Positions 16,103-16,594 of a DNA stretch of 16,594 nt are shown here, piece after piece. The notes under the pieces are model-generated. The model worked only from the letters and a program-made list of their open reading frames with translations, did not search any database and had not been told where the DNA came from. The DNA is from Chitinophagaceae bacterium. Lineage in GTDB: Bacteria; Bacteroidota; Bacteroidia; Chitinophagales; Chitinophagaceae. Every line of letters starts with the position of its first letter. Position 1 is the first letter of the stretch. Location: positions 1 to 16,594 of the forward strand of contig VIKJ01000001.1 in NCBI GenBank assembly GCA_008080615.1. Direction: 5' to 3'. Made by a program: the position numbers and the translations under genes.

Positions 16103-16594
16103 TTATGTAATTTCTTTAAAGATTTTTGCAGTAAGTAAGCTTGTAAACTGAACATTTTCCAGTTGCTTTACCCATCTTATTCCATAAATCGCATTGGTTA
16201 GAAATATTTCTGAAGCCTGTAATAATTCTGCAGGAGCAATAGATGTTTCTCGCACTTCATAACCCAAATGATTCAATTGATTTAGTAAATGCCTGCGCAT
16301 TACCCCTGCTACAGCAGCATCTGATAAAGGAGGTGTTTTAATAAACCCATCTTTAACCATGAATACATTTGCAATAGTAGCATCTGCAATATTTCCATCT
16401 GCATTTAATAATATGGCATCATTCAAGTTTTGCTCTTTTGCCCAGATGGCAGCCATCACATAGGGCAAATAATTATTGCTTTTGATGGATGAAAAATGAT
16501 CGGCCGATTTTACAGATAGCCTATAAATATCAATATCCAAGCCATTTTCATTCAATTGATTATTTGACTCATTTAAATCCCAGGATTGTATAAG
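16103..16594 (-). CDS. Class IV aminotransferase / aminodeoxychorismate-lyase-like protein (5' part outside the window)
   Basis: The frame is open to the right edge, so the start lies beyond it; 163 residues of the C-terminal part are visible. Fold-type IV PLP enzymes include branched-chain aminotransferase and 4-amino-4-deoxychorismate lyase (PabC, p-aminobenzoate for folate). The likely PLP lysine is Lys38 of the visible part in SSIKSNNYLPYVMAA. The segments ILLNADGNIADATIANVFMVKDG, PPLSDAAVAGVMRRHLL and EIFLTNAIYGIRWV follow; the SNxF-like segment and the V-A-G-V-M-R-R stretch are typical of the family. The IADATIANVF form looks more like PabC-type proteins of Bacteroidota than the SEGAGENLF of branched-chain enzymes, so a role in folate synthesis is plausible but not established. 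A TTG at 16555 is only an internal leucine codon, not the start. Confidence 0.88.
   Translation of the reverse strand, partial: LIQSWDLNESNNQLNENGLDIDIYRLSVKSADHFSSIKSNNYLPYVMAAIWAKEQNLNDAILLNADGNIADATIANVFMVKDGFIKTPPLSDAAVAGVMRRHLLNQLNHLGYEVRETSIAPAELLQASEIFLTNAIYGIRWVKQLENVQFTSLLTAKIFKEIT

Overview
The window comes from an AT-rich member of the Bacteroidota. The best guess is the Chitinophagaceae (Sediminibacterium-like), but that assignment is inference from gene content. Three things point there: a SprA-type gliding/type IX secretion protein, an OmpA protein with TSP3 repeats, and promoter-like TAnnTTTG elements in place of E. coli-type boxes. Menaquinone appears to be made by the futalosine route (mqnB, mqnD).

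Layout, left to right. 1-3735 (-) is the N-terminal half of sprA, which runs off the left edge and starts at an apparent TTG. Upstream of it lies ruvA (3774-4358, -). Divergent from ruvA is a co-directional plus-strand block: fabH, a trans-sulfuration PLP enzyme, a short GNAT acetyltransferase with an apparent internal deletion, and a GH5-family lipoprotein. This block converges, with one base between stops, on a minus-strand block that reads from its upstream end as two 6-pyruvoyl-tetrahydropterin-synthase-like paralogues, folE, a terminator, then fabD. Divergent from the pterin genes are mqnB and mqnD (+). They converge on phr (CPD photolyase, -) across about 526 bp of repeat-filled non-coding DNA. 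The right end holds an ompA-like gene (-) with strong terminators on both sides of its unit, and the 3' part of a class IV aminotransferase gene (-) cut by the window edge.

How the genes fit together. fabH and fabD supply initiation and malonyl loading for type II fatty acid synthesis, although they lie in different transcription units. folE plus the two PTPS-like enzymes form a GTP-to-pterin module: FolE makes 7,8-dihydroneopterin triphosphate, the substrate of the PTPS family. MqnB and MqnD are two steps of the same menaquinone pathway. SprA, the OmpA-like protein and the GH5 lipoprotein belong to the cell envelope.

Most of the window is ordinary housekeeping. The least explained part is the mqnD-phr intergenic region. 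It contains five direct copies of a 26-bp motif, partly arranged as a 100-bp tandem duplication, followed by inverted relatives of the same module. A 99-bp near-palindrome with perfect 16-bp arms sits at the switch in orientation. Other points worth a second look are the GNAT protein missing about 23 core residues, the paired PTPS paralogues with eukaryotic-type motif spacing, and the non-ATG start of sprA. No tRNA, rRNA, CRISPR array, insertion sequence or phage gene was seen.
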